Shown: piece by piece, positions 63,217-64,000 of the stretch | Numbering within the stretch: position 1 is the stretch's first letter | How the letters are laid out: the number at the start of each line of letters is the position of its first letter | Made by a program: the position numbers and the translations under genes | The notes under the pieces: generated by a model | Told to the model about the DNA's origin: nothing | Seen by the model: the letters and a program-made list of their open reading frames with translations, nothing else | Database searches by the model: none | DNA from: Siphonodentalium dalli | Taxonomy: Eukaryota; Mollusca; Scaphopoda; Gadilida; Siphonodentaliidae | Direction of reading: 5' to 3' | Assembly (NCBI GenBank): GCA_032622095.1 | Contig: CP136065.1 | Coordinates: 218,778,151 to 218,842,150 of the forward strand | Length of the DNA stretch: 64,000 nucleotides

Positions 63217-63600
63217 TTTGATGACATTTGTCTCCCACTCAAAAACAATTAATCATTTCATCTCATTTTTACACTTTTTATTAATCCAGAGAATTATTGA
63301 TTGCACAACCGTCTGCTCAAACCTGTCTGATGTTTCTACTGTAAACAAATGTAGGATTATCTCTCTTAGATTAACCATCTAAGTGCTGGACCTCACACTG
63401 ACTGATTTGATAAAAAGATGTATTGGTGTTTAATGACCTGTTTATCATGAAATAATACGTAAAGGGACATGTTATAATGTTGGCCCTTTGATCCCCTATT
63501 GCAGATAATAAACATCATACAATGGACAGTATACATTATAGGGTCCTCAAAAAGGCAAGTTTTCTCTATTTCAGTTTTTTTTCTTGAAAATGATGTGATT
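63217..63600 (-). promoter_or_regulatory. Gene B 5' UTR and promoter-proximal block
   Basis: Conserved with 35983-36360 including GTTTGAGCAGACGGTTGTGC. A three-codon-type upstream ORF (ATG at 63266, stop at 63258) lies at the position of the gene A one. TATAAT near 63530-63545 on the minus strand is a weak TATA candidate. Confidence 0.55.
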
Positions 63601-63624
63601 TATTTTAAAAAAAATTACAATTTG

Positions 63625-64000
63625 TAGAGCACCGTGGTCCAGTGGTTAGCGTGTCGGACTTGTATTCGTCATAAACACATCGATATGGGTTTGCAGCGCG
63701 TCGCCAGTCATTGAGTCTCCACATAGCAGTGGCTTGGCCGCTTTGATCAACATGCAATTGTCTGATTGCTCGCTGTTTCAAAACCCGCGCCAAGTTGTGA
63801 CCTTTGAGCAAGGTCACTCGTACTGTGTCAGCTTCGCATCACTCATGCGTTAAAAGAGTACCAGTCGATCAGCTTGTCATACTGATGAGTATCAGAGCAT
63901 GTTCTGATCAAACTAGAGCAGAGCCTGCAATGGCTGCAGCCGGTTCATTGGTTGGCTTGTACAAATGACTGGGGTAATATTGTACCAAGCGTGTTAGAGC
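63625..64000 (+). mobile_element. tRNA-derived SINE, cut by the window end
   Basis: GCACCGTGGTCCAGTGGTTA and GCGTGTCGGACTTGTATTCG begin it; the body matches 45776-46130. The tail is beyond the window. The 70-codon antisense ORF is a shadow. Confidence 0.75.

Overview
This window looks like AT-rich animal nuclear DNA packed with transposable elements. It is most likely from a marine invertebrate, perhaps a mollusc; this is inferred from Helitron-like elements with internal tandem repeats, a tRNA-derived SINE and mollusc-style repeat elements, not from any species marker. There are long introns with GT/AG borders, no operons and no long real ORFs. The longest ORF (29129-31282) is only a translated 23-bp satellite.

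The main biological content is two paralogous genes in tandem, both on the minus strand, each rebuilt here from seven short exons. Gene A runs from a start codon at 35982 down to a stop at 5268 (453 codons plus stop). Gene B runs from 63216 down to 39557 (463 codons plus stop). Exons 1 to 5 have identical coding lengths in the two genes (31, 172, 233, 96 and 155 nt), all intron phases agree, and both reading frames stay open throughout. The predicted protein has an N-terminal RRM-like RNA-binding fold, then a TatD/TATDN1-like domain, then one C-terminal membrane segment. In both copies the TatD metal-ligand positions that I can align are substituted, except the Glu of the GE motif, so both look like membrane-anchored pseudonucleases joined to an RNA-binding module. 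I do not recognise this architecture as a described family.

Most of the rest is repeats inside or between these two genes. Recurrent families are: MITE-1 (ends like TTAACCCTTTACCCAACA); MITE-2 (ends like TTAACCCTTTCATGAC); a hAT-like MITE (TIR CAAGCCTTGAAATAG, 8-bp target duplications); a TA-flanked near-perfect hairpin MITE (TIR CAGTAATGC); minus- and plus-strand Helitron-like elements (5' TC, 3' hairpin then CTAG, inserted between A and T); a large TTA-flanked foldback; and several minisatellites (38, 38, 38, 23, 34, 61 and 79 bp).

Layout: 1-5200 minisatellite and MITEs; 5268-36360 gene A (foldback at 12603-17291 in intron 4, Helitron at 19241-20224 in intron 3, composite 38-bp satellite in intron 2, 4-kb 23-bp satellite in intron 1); 36360-39550 spacer; 39557-63600 gene B (minisatellite made from a splice acceptor at 44521-45770, tandem Helitrons at 52141-53622, nested Helitrons at 60266-61491); the window ends inside a SINE. 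Several elements sit within a few to tens of bases of exon borders, so repeats may shape splicing here.
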